Source of the DNA: Gilvimarinus japonicus
Lineage (GTDB): Bacteria; Pseudomonadota; Gammaproteobacteria; Pseudomonadales; Cellvibrionaceae
Direction of reading: 5' to 3'
Assembly: GCF_042847215.1 (NCBI RefSeq)
Contig: NZ_AP031500.1
Location: forward strand, 1,178,001-1,242,000
Length of the DNA: 64,000 nucleotides
Shown: positions 10,588 through 22,500 of the stretch, piece by piece
Layout of the letters: the number at the start of each line of letters is the position of its first letter
Numbering within the stretch: position 1 is the stretch's first letter
Program-made: the position numbers and the translations under genes
The notes under the pieces: model-generated
What the model was told of the DNA's origin: nothing
What the model saw: the letters and a program-made list of their open reading frames with translations, nothing else
Database searches by the model: none

Positions 10588-13500
10588 ATGGCGACTCAAG
10601 CGGCAACTGTGAGTGTATTGCAAGGTAAAGCATGGGCGAGAGCGGAGGATGGCTCCTTACGTGAACTGGCAGCCGGTGACGTAATCGCTGCCGATGAACA
10701 TCTGGTTACCGAGAGTGGCACTCGCATTGAGCTGGATTTTGGCGATGGCGCCCCGGCAGCCCTAAATGGCCTTCACGATGTCGCCATGAGCCCCGACCTT
10801 TGGCCAGAAACGGCCACCTCTAGCGAACAAGCCAGTGTGTTTGACGACCAGTTTGACGCGATCCTAGCAAGCCTTGATGAAAACGACAGCCTACTGCAAG
10901 GCAGTAATGAGGAGCGTTTTGACGCCATACTCTCCAGTCTTGATGCCAATGACAATCTATTGCAAAGCGATAACGGGGAGCGCATTGACACAATCCTCGC
11001 GAGTCTTGACGAAAACGATAGCCTGTTGCTCGGTGGCGAAGGCGACCTCTTGGATATCCTCGACGAGGCCCCAGCGGCGGGTCAAGCTGGCTCCGATGGC
11101 GGCCACAGCTTTGTGCGAGTCGAGCGTATTAACGAGTCGGTCGACGGGCAATCTTACCAGTATGACAACGGCTCACGCGCTACTGCGCCAAGCCGCGAAG
11201 AGAGCGATTTTGCCGCCAATAACGCCCCCACCACGACCGATCAATCGCTAACAACCGACGAAGATACGCCAATTCTGGGTCAAATTAGTGCCCAAGACCT
11301 CGATGGCGACAGCTTGAGCTATACCCTGACACAGCCCCCCGCCAATGGCTCTGTCACTCTGAATACCGCTACCGGCGAGTTTGAGTACACCCCGAATACC
11401 GATTTTAACGGTGCCGATGAATTTACGGTGACAGTCAGTGATGGCATCCAAAGCACCGTGAGTGTTGCGCAAGTCGAAGTGCTGCCCGTCAATGACGCAC
11501 CCGTCGCCCAAGATCAAGTGTTAAGTACCCCAGAAGATGTCCCACTGTCAGGCCAAGTCGATGCCAGTGATGTCGATCTGGACGATACGCTCACTTATAC
11601 CTTGGGTGTTCCGCCCGGCAATGGCACGGTGACCATTGACCCGGCAACCGGTGGGTTTACCTATACCCCAGCCGAAAACTATAACGGCCCCGATAGCTTT
11701 GATGTGATTGTGACGGACAGCGCTGGCGCCACCGATACCGCCACAGTGCAGCTTACGGTTACACCTGTTAATGATGCACCAGATGCCGTAGATGATGGCC
11801 CGCTAGAGACTTTTACTGCCACCACCGTCACCGGCAATGCGCTCGATAACGACTCAGATATCGACGGTGATAACCTGCAAGTTATTAGCTTTAACATTGA
11901 TGGCGATGACACCGTCTTCACCCCAGGCGATGAAATCCAACTTAATAATGCCGGCGTGTTCGGCATCGACGGCAACGGCGAGTTTTACTTTACCCCCAAC
12001 GCCGACTACAGCGGCCCGGTCCCCAGCGTTAGCTACACCGTGAGTGACGGCTCGTTAACCGATAGCGCCATTATTAGTTTTGACGATGTCCCCGGCGGAG
12101 CAAACCCCGCCCCACCCGTTGAACCACCTGAGGCCAACGACAACCCGGTGGTGCTGATCGACAACGACAGTGACGCGAACAGCGTGTCGGAAAGCGCGAG
12201 CAATGGGGCGACGGTGGGCGTGACGGGTCTGGGCACCGACGCGGACAGCGGCACGAGCGTGAGCTACACCCTGGCGGACGACGCCGGCGGTCGGTTCGCG
12301 ATCGACGCGAGCACGGGCGTGGTGACGGTGGCGGATGCGAGCGGTCTTGACTACGAAAGCGCGAGCAGCCACGACATCCAGATCACCGCGACCAGCAGTG
12401 ACGGGAGCGTGACGACCGAAACCTTCACGATCAACGTGACCAACGCCAACGACAACCCGGTGGTGCTGATCGACAACGACAGTGACGCGAACAGCGTGTC
12501 GGAAAGCGCGAGCAATGGGGCGACGGTGGGCGTGACGGGTCTGGGCACCGACGCGGACAGCGGCACGAGCGTGAGCTACACCCTGGCGGACGACGCCGGC
12601 GGTCGGTTCGCGATCGACGCGAGCACGGGCGTGGTGACGGTGGCGGATGCGAGCGGTCTTGACTACGAAAGCGCGAGCAGCCACGACATCCAGATCACCG
12701 CGACCAGCAGTGACGGGAGCGTGACGACCGAAACCTTCACGATCAACGTGACCAACGCCAACGACAACCCGGTGGTGCTGATCGACAACGACAGTGACGC
12801 GAACAGCGTGTCGGAAAGCGCGAGCAATGGGGCGACGGTGGGCGTGACGGGTCTGGGCACCGACGCGGACAGCGGCACGAGCGTGAGCTACACCCTGGCG
12901 GACGACGCCGGCGGTCGGTTCGCGATCGACGCGAGCACGGGCGTGGTGACGGTGGCGGATGCGAGCGGTCTTGACTACGAAAGCGCGAGCAGCCACGACA
13001 TCCAGATCACCGCGACCAGCAGTGACGGGAGCGTGACGACCGAAACCTTCACGATCAACGTGACCAACGCCAACGACAACCCGGTGGTGCTGATCGACAA
13101 CGACAGTGACGCGAACAGCGTGTCGGAAAGCGCGAGCAATGGGGCGACGGTGGGCGTGACGGGTCTGGGCACCGACGCGGACAGCGGCACGAGCGTGAGC
13201 TACACCCTGGCGGACGACGCCGGCGGTCGGTTCGCGATCGACGCGAGCACGGGCGTGGTGACGGTGGCGGATGCGAGCGGTCTTGACTACGAAAGCGCGA
13301 GCAGCCACGACATCCAGATCACCGCGACCAGCAGTGACGGGAGCGTGACGACCGAAACCTTCACGATCAACGTGACCAACGCCAACGACAACCCGGTGGT
13401 GCTGATCGACAACGACAGTGACGCGAACAGCGTGTCGGAAAGCGCGAGCAATGGGGCGACGGTGGGCGTGACGGGTCTGGGCACCGACGCGGACAGCGGC

Positions 13501-16500
13501 ACGAGCGTGAGCTACACCCTGGCGGACGACGCCGGCGGTCGGTTCGCGATCGACGCGAGCACGGGCGTGGTGACGGTGGCGGATGCGAGCGGTCTTGACT
13601 ACGAAAGCGCGAGCAGCCACGACATCCAGATCACCGCGACCAGCAGTGACGGGAGCGTGACGACCGAAACCTTCACGATCAACGTGACCAACGCCAACGA
13701 CAACCCGGTGGTGCTGATCGACAACGACAGTGACGCGAACAGCGTGTCGGAAAGCGCGAGCAATGGGGCGACGGTGGGCGTGACGGGTCTGGGCACCGAC
13801 GCGGACAGCGGCACGAGCGTGAGCTACACCCTGGCGGACGACGCCGGCGGTCGGTTCGCGATCGACGCGAGCACGGGCGTGGTGACGGTGGCGGATGCGA
13901 GCGGTCTTGACTACGAAAGCGCGAGCAGCCACGACATCCAGATCACCGCGACCAGCAGTGACGGGAGCGTGACGACCGAAACCTTCACGATCAACGTGAC
14001 CAACGCCAACGACAACCCGGTGGTGCTGATCGACAACGACAGTGACGCGAACAGCGTGTCGGAAAGCGCGAGCAATGGGGCGACGGTGGGCGTGACGGGT
14101 CTGGGCACCGACGCGGACAGCGGCACGAGCGTGAGCTACACCCTGGCGGACGACGCCGGCGGTCGGTTCGCGATCGACGCGAGCACGGGCGTGGTGACGG
14201 TGGCGGATGCGAGCGGTCTTGACTACGAAAGCGCGAGCAGCCACGACATCCAGATCACCGCGACCAGCAGTGACGGGAGCGTGACGACCGAAACCTTCAC
14301 GATCAACGTGACCAACGCCAACGACAACCCGGTGGTGCTGATCGACAACGACAGTGACGCGAACAGCGTGTCGGAAAGCGCGAGCAATGGGGCGACGGTG
14401 GGCGTGACGGGTCTGGGCACCGACGCGGACAGCGGCACGAGCGTGAGCTACACCCTGGCGGACGACGCCGGCGGTCGGTTCGCGATCGACGCGAGCACGG
14501 GCGTGGTGACGGTGGCGGATGCGAGCGGTCTTGACTACGAAAGCGCGAGCAGCCACGACATCCAGATCACCGCGACCAGCAGTGACGGGAGCGTGACGAC
14601 CGAAACCTTCACGATCAACGTGACCAACGCCAACGACAACCCGGTGGTGCTGATCGACAACGACAGTGACGCGAACAGCGTGTCGGAAAGCGCGAGCAAT
14701 GGGGCGACGGTGGGCGTGACGGGTCTGGGCACCGACGCGGACAGCGGCACGAGCGTGAGCTACACCCTGGCGGACGACGCCGGCGGTCGGTTCGCGATCG
14801 ACGCGAGCACGGGCGTGGTGACGGTGGCGGATGCGAGCGGTCTTGACTACGAAAGCGCGAGCAGCCACGACATCCAGATCACCGCGACCAGCAGTGACGG
14901 GAGCGTGACGACCGAAACCTTCACGATCAACGTGACCAACGCCAACGACAACCCGGTGGTGCTGATCGACAACGACAGTGACGCGAACAGCGTGTCGGAA
15001 AGCGCGAGCAATGGGGCGACGGTGGGCGTGACGGGTCTGGGCACCGACGCGGACAGCGGCACGAGCGTGAGCTACACCCTGGCGGACGACGCCGGCGGTC
15101 GGTTCGCGATCGACGCGAGCACGGGCGTGGTGACGGTGGCGGATGCGAGCGGTCTTGACTACGAAAGCGCGAGCAGCCACGACATCCAGATCACCGCGAC
15201 CAGCAGTGACGGGAGCGTGACGACCGAAACCTTCACGATCAACGTGACCAACGCCAACGACAACCCGGTGGTGCTGATCGACAACGACAGTGACGCGAAC
15301 AGCGTGTCGGAAAGCGCGAGCAATGGGGCGACGGTGGGCGTGACGGGTCTGGGCACCGACGCGGACAGCGGCACGAGCGTGAGCTACACCCTGGCGGACG
15401 ACGCCGGCGGTCGGTTCGCGATCGACGCGAGCACGGGCGTGGTGACGGTGGCGGATGCGAGCGGTCTTGACTACGAAAGCGCGAGCAGCCACGACATCCA
15501 GATCACCGCGACCAGCAGTGACGGGAGCGTGACGACCGAAACCTTCACGATCAACGTGACCAACGCCAACGACAACCCGGTGGTGCTGATCGACAACGAC
15601 AGTGACGCGAACAGCGTGTCGGAAAGCGCGAGCAATGGGGCGACGGTGGGCGTGACGGGTCTGGGCACCGACGCGGACAGCGGCACGAGCGTGAGCTACA
15701 CCCTGGCGGACGACGCCGGCGGTCGGTTCGCGATCGACGCGAGCACGGGCGTGGTGACGGTGGCGGATGCGAGCGGTCTTGACTACGAAAGCGCGAGCAG
15801 CCACGACATCCAGATCACCGCGACCAGCAGTGACGGGAGCGTGACGACCGAAACCTTCACGATCAACGTGACCAACGCCAACGACAACCCGGTGGTGCTG
15901 ATCGACAACGACAGTGACGCGAACAGCGTGTCGGAAAGCGCGAGCAATGGGGCGACGGTGGGCGTGACGGGTCTGGGCACCGACGCGGACAGCGGCACGA
16001 GCGTGAGCTACACCCTGGCGGACGACGCCGGCGGTCGGTTCGCGATCGACGCGAGCACGGGCGTGGTGACGGTGGCGGATGCGAGCGGTCTTGACTACGA
16101 AAGCGCGAGCAGCCACGACATCCAGATCACCGCGACCAGCAGTGACGGGAGCGTGACGACCGAAACCTTCACGATCAACGTGACCAACGCCAACGACAAC
16201 CCGGTGGTGCTGATCGACAACGACAGTGACGCGAACAGCGTGTCGGAAAGCGCGAGCAATGGGGCGACGGTGGGCGTGACGGGTCTGGGCACCGACGCGG
16301 ACAGCGGCACGAGCGTGAGCTACACCCTGGCGGACGACGCCGGCGGTCGGTTCGCGATCGACGCGAGCACGGGCGTGGTGACGGTGGCGGATGCGAGCGG
16401 TCTTGACTACGAAAGCGCGAGCAGCCACGACATCCAGATCACCGCGACCAGCAGTGACGGGAGCGTGACGACCGAAACCTTCACGATCAACGTGACCAAC

Positions 16501-19500
16501 GCCAACGACAACCCGGTGGTGCTGATCGACAACGACAGTGACGCGAACAGCGTGTCGGAAAGCGCGAGCAATGGGGCGACGGTGGGCGTGACGGGTCTGG
16601 GCACCGACGCGGACAGCGGCACGAGCGTGAGCTACACCCTGGCGGACGACGCCGGCGGTCGGTTCGCGATCGACGCGAGCACGGGCGTGGTGACGGTGGC
16701 GGATGCGAGCGGTCTTGACTACGAAAGCGCGAGCAGCCACGACATCCAGATCACCGCGACCAGCAGTGACGGGAGCGTGACGACCGAAACCTTCACGATC
16801 AACGTGACCAACGCCAACGACAACCCGGTGGTGCTGATCGACAACGACAGTGACGCGAACAGCGTGTCGGAAAGCGCGAGCAATGGGGCGACGGTGGGCG
16901 TGACGGGTCTGGGCACCGACGCGGACAGCGGCACGAGCGTGAGCTACACCCTGGCGGACGACGCCGGCGGTCGGTTCGCGATCGACGCGAGCACGGGCGT
17001 GGTGACGGTGGCGGATGCGAGCGGTCTTGACTACGAAAGCGCGAGCAGCCACGACATCCAGATCACCGCGACCAGCAGTGACGGGAGCGTGACGACCGAA
17101 ACCTTCACGATCAACGTGACCAACGCCAACGACAACCCGGTGGTGCTGATCGACAACGACAGTGACGCGAACAGCGTGTCGGAAAGCGCGAGCAATGGGG
17201 CGACGGTGGGCGTGACGGGTCTGGGCACCGACGCGGACAGCGGCACGAGCGTGAGCTACACCCTGGCGGACGACGCCGGCGGTCGGTTCGCGATCGACGC
17301 GAGCACGGGCGTGGTGACGGTGGCGGATGCGAGCGGTCTTGACTACGAAAGCGCGAGCAGCCACGACATCCAGATCACCGCGACCAGCAGTGACGGGAGC
17401 GTGACGACCGAAACCTTCACGATCAACGTGACCAACGCCAACGACAACCCGGTGGTGCTGATCGACAACGACAGTGACGCGAACAGCGTGTCGGAAAGCG
17501 CGAGCAATGGGGCGACGGTGGGCGTGACGGGTCTGGGCACCGACGCGGACAGCGGCACGAGCGTGAGCTACACCCTGGCGGACGACGCCGGCGGTCGGTT
17601 CGCGATCGACGCGAGCACGGGCGTGGTGACGGTGGCGGATGCGAGCGGTCTTGACTACGAAAGCGCGAGCAGCCACGACATCCAGATCACCGCGACCAGC
17701 AGTGACGGGAGCGTGACGACCGAAACCTTCACGATCAACGTGACCAACGCCAACGACAACCCGGTGGTGCTGATCGACAACGACAGTGACGCGAACAGCG
17801 TGTCGGAAAGCGCGAGCAATGGGGCGACGGTGGGCGTGACGGGTCTGGGCACCGACGCGGACAGCGGCACGAGCGTGAGCTACACCCTGGCGGACGACGC
17901 CGGCGGTCGGTTCGCGATCGACGCGAGCACGGGCGTGGTGACGGTGGCGGATGCGAGCGGTCTTGACTACGAAAGCGCGAGCAGCCACGACATCCAGATC
18001 ACCGCGACCAGCAGTGACGGGAGCGTGACGACCGAAACCTTCACGATCAACGTGACCAACGCCAACGACAACCCGGTGGTGCTGATCGACAACGACAGTG
18101 ACGCGAACAGCGTGTCGGAAAGCGCGAGCAATGGGGCGACGGTGGGCGTGACGGGTCTGGGCACCGACGCGGACAGCGGCACGAGCGTGAGCTACACCCT
18201 GGCGGACGACGCCGGCGGTCGGTTCGCGATCGACGCGAGCACGGGCGTGGTGACGGTGGCGGATGCGAGCGGTCTTGACTACGAAAGCGCGAGCAGCCAC
18301 GACATCCAGATCACCGCGACCAGCAGTGACGGGAGCGTGACGACCGAAACCTTCACGATCAACGTGACCAACGCCAACGACAACCCGGTGGTGCTGATCG
18401 ACAACGACAGTGACGCGAACAGCGTGTCGGAAAGCGCGAGCAATGGGGCGACGGTGGGCGTGACGGGTCTGGGCACCGACGCGGACAGCGGCACGAGCGT
18501 GAGCTACACCCTGGCGGACGACGCCGGCGGTCGGTTCGCGATCGACGCGAGCACGGGCGTGGTGACGGTGGCGGATGCGAGCGGTCTTGACTACGAAAGC
18601 GCGAGCAGCCACGACATCCAGATCACCGCGACCAGCAGTGACGGGAGCGTGACGACCGAAACCTTCACGATCAACGTGACCAACGCCAACGACAACCCGG
18701 TGGTGCTGATCGACAACGACAGTGACGCGAACAGCGTGTCGGAAAGCGCGAGCAATGGGGCGACGGTGGGCGTGACGGGTCTGGGCACCGACGCGGACAG
18801 CGGCACGAGCGTGAGCTACACCCTGGCGGACGACGCCGGCGGTCGGTTCGCGATCGACGCGAGCACGGGCGTGGTGACGGTGGCGGATGCGAGCGGTCTT
18901 GACTACGAAAGCGCGAGCAGCCACGACATCCAGATCACCGCGACCAGCAGTGACGGGAGCGTGACGACCGAAACCTTCACGATCAACGTGACCAACGCCA
19001 ACGACAACCCGGTGGTGCTGATCGACAACGACAGTGACGCGAACAGCGTGTCGGAAAGCGCGAGCAATGGGGCGACGGTGGGCGTGACGGGTCTGGGCAC
19101 CGACGCGGACAGCGGCACGAGCGTGAGCTACACCCTGGCGGACGACGCCGGCGGTCGGTTCGCGATCGACGCGAGCACGGGCGTGGTGACGGTGGCGGAT
19201 GCGAGCGGTCTTGACTACGAAAGCGCGAGCAGCCACGACATCCAGATCACCGCGACCAGCAGTGACGGGAGCGTGACGACCGAAACCTTCACGATCAACG
19301 TGACCAACGCCAACGACAACCCGGTGGTGCTGATCGACAACGACAGTGACGCGAACAGCGTGTCGGAAAGCGCGAGCAATGGGGCGACGGTGGGCGTGAC
19401 GGGTCTGGGCACCGACGCGGACAGCGGCACGAGCGTGAGCTACACCCTGGCGGACGACGCCGGCGGTCGGTTCGCGATCGACGCGAGCACGGGCGTGGTG

Positions 19501-22500
19501 ACGGTGGCGGATGCGAGCGGTCTTGACTACGAAAGCGCGAGCAGCCACGACATCCAGATCACCGCGACCAGCAGTGACGGGAGCGTGACGACCGAAACCT
19601 TCACGATCAACGTGACCAACGCCAACGACAACCCGGTGGTGCTGATCGACAACGACAGTGACGCGAACAGCGTGTCGGAAAGCGCGAGCAATGGGGCGAC
19701 GGTGGGCGTGACGGGTCTGGGCACCGACGCGGACAGCGGCACGAGCGTGAGCTACACCCTGGCGGACGACGCCGGCGGTCGGTTCGCGATCGACGCGAGC
19801 ACGGGCGTGGTGACGGTGGCGGATGCGAGCGGTCTTGACTACGAAAGCGCGAGCAGCCACGACATCCAGATCACCGCGACCAGCAGTGACGGGAGCGTGA
19901 CGACCGAAACCTTCACGATCAACGTGACCAACGCCAACGACAACCCGGTGGTGCTGATCGACAACGACAGTGACGCGAACAGCGTGTCGGAAAGCGCGAG
20001 CAATGGGGCGACGGTGGGCGTGACGGGTCTGGGCACCGACGCGGACAGCGGCACGAGCGTGAGCTACACCCTGGCGGACGACGCCGGCGGTCGGTTCGCG
20101 ATCGACGCGAGCACGGGCGTGGTGACGGTGGCGGATGCGAGCGGTCTTGACTACGAAAGCGCGAGCAGCCACGACATCCAGATCACCGCGACCAGCAGTG
20201 ACGGGAGCGTGACGACCGAAACCTTCACGATCAACGTGACCAACGCCAACGACAACCCGGTGGTGCTGATCGACAACGACAGTGACGCGAACAGCGTGTC
20301 GGAAAGCGCGAGCAATGGGGCGACGGTGGGCGTGACGGGTCTGGGCACCGACGCGGACAGCGGCACGAGCGTGAGCTACACCCTGGCGGACGACGCCGGC
20401 GGTCGGTTCGCGATCGACGCGAGCACGGGCGTGGTGACGGTGGCGGATGCGAGCGGTCTTGACTACGAAAGCGCGAGCAGCCACGACATCCAGATCACCG
20501 CGACCAGCAGTGACGGGAGCGTGACGACCGAAACCTTCACGATCAACGTGACCAACGCCAACGACAACCCGGTGGTGCTGATCGACAACGACAGTGACGC
20601 GAACAGCGTGTCGGAAAGCGCGAGCAATGGGGCGACGGTGGGCGTGACGGGTCTGGGCACCGACGCGGACAGCGGCACGAGCGTGAGCTACACCCTGGCG
20701 GACGACGCCGGCGGTCGGTTCGCGATCGACGCGAGCACGGGCGTGGTGACGGTGGCGGATGCGAGCGGTCTTGACTACGAAAGCGCGAGCAGCCACGACA
20801 TCCAGATCACCGCGACCAGCAGTGACGGGAGCGTGACGACCGAAACCTTCACGATCAACGTGACCAACGCCAACGACAACCCGGTGGTGCTGATCGACAA
20901 CGACAGTGACGCGAACAGCGTGTCGGAAAGCGCGAGCAATGGGGCGACGGTGGGCGTGACGGGTCTGGGCACCGACGCGGACAGCGGCACGAGCGTGAGC
21001 TACACCCTGGCGGACGACGCCGGCGGTCGGTTCGCGATCGACGCGAGCACGGGCGTGGTGACGGTGGCGGATGCGAGCGGTCTTGACTACGAAAGCGCGA
21101 GCAGCCACGACATCCAGATCACCGCGACCAGCAGTGACGGGAGCGTGACGACCGAAACCTTCACGATCAACGTGACCAACGCCAACGACAACCCGGTGGT
21201 GCTGATCGACAACGACAGTGACGCGAACAGCGTGTCGGAAAGCGCGAGCAATGGGGCGACGGTGGGCGTGACGGGTCTGGGCACCGACGCGGACAGCGGC
21301 ACGAGCGTGAGCTACACCCTGGCGGACGACGCCGGCGGTCGGTTCGCGATCGACGCGAGCACGGGCGTGGTGACGGTGGCGGATGCGAGCGGTCTTGACT
21401 ACGAAAGCGCGAGCAGCCACGACATCCAGATCACCGCGACCAGCAGTGACGGGAGCGTGACGACCGAAACCTTCACGATCAACGTGACCAACGCCAACGA
21501 CAACCCGGTGGTGCTGATCGACAACGACAGTGACGCGAACAGCGTGTCGGAAAGCGCGAGCAATGGGGCGACGGTGGGCGTGACGGGTCTGGGCACCGAC
21601 GCGGACAGCGGCACGAGCGTGAGCTACACCCTGGCGGACGACGCCGGCGGTCGGTTCGCGATCGACGCGAGCACGGGCGTGGTGACGGTGGCGGATGCGA
21701 GCGGTCTTGACTACGAAAGCGCGAGCAGCCACGACATCCAGATCACCGCGACCAGCAGTGACGGGAGCGTGACGACCGAAACCTTCACGATCAACGTGAC
21801 CAACGCCAACGACAACCCAGTGGCGAATTCCGATGATTTGCTTGACGGTAACGAAGACACGACCAGTGCGGTGCTGAACAGCGATATGCTGAGCAATGAT
21901 ACCGACTTGGATGGCGACATGCTGAGTATTACCCACATCAACGGCACCGCACTGACGGGAGGCGTGCAAAGCATTACGGTTACTAATGGCACCGTGAACG
22001 TGGACAGCACGGGGAACATCACCTTCACCCCGGCGTTGAACTACGTGGGCGATGTGAGCTTCGAATACACCGTGAGTGATAGTAACGGTGGTAGCGATAG
22101 CGCGATCGTTGGCGGGACCATCGTGAACGTCAATGACGCGCCGGTGGCGGTCGATGATACTGTGCTTACCTCCGAGAATACTCCTATCACTTTAACTGTA
22201 GCGGATATTGTTACTCCCAACGACACAGATGAAGATGGTGATACTTTAACCATTAGCGGTGTCGGTAATGCGGCCAATGGCTCGGTTGTATTGAATGGCG
22301 ATGGTAGCGTGACGTTTACGCCCGATACAGATTTTACTGGTGAAGCGACCTTTGATTACACGGTTAATGATGGAAATGGTGGGACGGATACAGCGACTGT
22401 AAGGGTGAATGTTCCAGGGTTGCGTGATAACGCTGGTGAGGTTTATGAGGAAGCTTTGTCGACCGGCAGTAATAGTAGTAGCAACGCGGAGACGACATCG

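Noticed and set aside
12351..21614. Thirty identical 71-residue antisense ORFs
   Set aside because: They are the same shadow ORF repeated once per 312-bp unit, in antisense to the adhesin.
12133..21804. CRISPR array or satellite-like element
   Set aside because: The units are 312 bp with no spacers, are in frame and encode cadherin-like domains; the reading frame runs through them without a break.
12055..21969. Antisense open frame of 3304 codons through the repeat array
   Set aside because: Each 312-bp unit is a multiple of three and happens to lack stops in that frame, so 31 copies give a long open frame by repetition. The product is a monotonous His/Arg/Val repeat, with no sign of coding independent of the sense gene.
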